Shown here: piece by piece, positions 46,179 through 46,690 of the stretch
Position numbering within the stretch: the first letter of the stretch is position 1
Layout of the letters: each line of letters begins with the position of its first letter
From: Clostridiales bacterium UBA3259
Lineage (GTDB): Bacteria > Bacillota_A > Clostridia > Oscillospirales > Oscillospiraceae
Direction of reading: 5' to 3'
Assembly: GCA_002362625.1 (NCBI GenBank)
Contig: DEUP01000010.1
Coordinates: 1 to 46,690, forward strand
Length of the DNA stretch: 46,690 nucleotides
Position numbers and translations under genes: made by a program
The notes under the pieces: generated by a model
Told to the model about the DNA's origin: nothing
The model's input: only the letters and a program-made list of their open reading frames with translations
Databases searched by the model: none

Positions 46179-46690
46179 ATGGCAGTATTGGATGTAAAAA
46201 ATATAAAAAAGGGCTTCGGAGAGGCGGACGTATTAAAAGGAGTCAGCTTTTCCCTGGAGGAGGGTCAGGTATTGGCCATCATTGGCTCCTCCGGCAGCGG
46301 TAAGACAACCCTATTGCGGTGCCTGAACTTCCTGGAAACCGCGGACGAGGGGGAGATCTGGGTCAGAGGCAAGCAGCTGCTGTCCCAAAGTGATACGGAG
46401 AGCCGGGAAAATCGGCTCCACTTTGGGCTGGTGTTCCAGAGCTTCAACCTCTTCCCCCAGTATACCGTATTGGAAAACATCACGATTGCCCCAAACCTGC
46501 TCAAGCGGGGTACAGCGGCGGAGAATAAGGCCAAGGCGGAAGCGCTTCTCCAAAAGGTGGGGCTCCTGCACAAGGCGGAGGCCTATCCCCATCAGCTCTC
46601 CGGCGGACAGCAGCAGCGGGTGGCCATTGCCCGGGCGCTGGCCTTGAATCCGGAAATTCTTTGTTTTGACGAGCCCACCTCCGCCCTGGA
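46179..46690 (+). CDS. Amino-acid ABC transporter ATP-binding protein (cut by the right edge)
   Basis: The first 170 codons of a family GlnQ/HisP ATPase are present. Walker A is GSSGSGKTT (36-44), the Q-loop is VFQSFNLFPQYTVLEN, the signature is LSGGQQQR and Walker B is ILCFDEPTSALD, which runs into the window edge. About a third of the protein is missing. It drives the importer formed with the two genes upstream. The start follows GGGTAAGCT, a weak ribosome site, but the 3-base spacing allows coupling with the permease gene. Confidence 0.93.
   Translation, partial: MAVLDVKNIKKGFGEADVLKGVSFSLEEGQVLAIIGSSGSGKTTLLRCLNFLETADEGEIWVRGKQLLSQSDTESRENRLHFGLVFQSFNLFPQYTVLENITIAPNLLKRGTAAENKAKAEALLQKVGLLHKAEAYPHQLSGGQQQRVAIARALALNPEILCFDEPTSAL

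Noticed and set aside
1..46690. tRNA, rRNA, riboswitch, insertion sequence or prophage genes
   Set aside because: I scanned the gaps and found no cloverleaf, transposase, integrase or recognisable riboswitch core; short or diverged ones could be missed by eye.

Overview
The window looks like chromosomal DNA of a gut-type, GC-rich, endospore-lineage Clostridia (Bacillota). Oscillospirales is my best guess, by inference only. The Bacillota signs are the sporulation/division block yabP-yabQ-divIC-S1 protein, a class B sortase with a cell-wall-anchored giant protein, CUT1 (LplABC-type) sugar ABC importers with lipoprotein binding proteins, YtrA-type GntR regulation and sigma-A promoters with strong AGGAGG ribosome sites. 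I see no rRNA, tRNA, transposase, phage gene or CRISPR array.

Layout. (1) 1-5414: end of a sucrose/fructo-oligosaccharide locus: two permeases (one cut by the window edge), binding protein, cytoplasmic GH32 beta-fructosidase and PfkB fructokinase. (2) 5568-10696: a MATE exporter, then a GntR/ABC ATPase/large permease operon that contains a chimeric remnant of a duplicated ATPase-permease pair. (3) 10792-14676: an alpha/beta hydrolase and AraC regulator, KduI, and an opposing intracellular pectin methylesterase. (4) 14701-27834: a 13-gene operon of about 13 kb: small membrane protein, two CUT1 permeases, a 712-residue binding lipoprotein, two pairs of unrecognised four-helix membrane proteins each followed by a UgpC/MsmX-type ATPase, then GH28, GH105 and a KduD-like dehydrogenase. 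(5) 27841-34387: a divergent AraC regulator, uxaB, uxaA, a second MATE protein and a CE12 acetylesterase. (6) 34394-41564, minus strand: class B sortase and a 2017-residue surface protein. (7) 41632-44450, minus strand: rpiB, SDR, S1 protein, divIC, yabQ, yabP. (8) 44519 to the end: an amino-acid ABC importer, cut by the window edge.

How it works together. Regions 3-5 form a pectin island in which every recognisable pectin enzyme lacks a signal peptide. Oligogalacturonides would enter through the large ABC system and be de-esterified (CE8, CE12), trimmed (GH28) and relieved of unsaturated ends (GH105) in the cytoplasm. The unsaturated product would pass through KduI and KduD to 2-keto-3-deoxygluconate, and galacturonate through UxaB and UxaA after isomerisation. 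UxaC, KdgK and KdgA are not in the window and no secreted pectin lyase is seen. Two AraC-type regulators flank the island.

The most unusual element is the importer operon, with five extra small multi-pass membrane proteins and two complete sugar-type ATPases. Also noteworthy are the fossil ATPase/permease fusion, the hairpin array between uxaB and uxaA, the imperfect inverted repeat of AAGTTGA units after kduI, and the giant surface protein with its own sortase. Functions come from reading motifs in translated sequence; no database search was possible.
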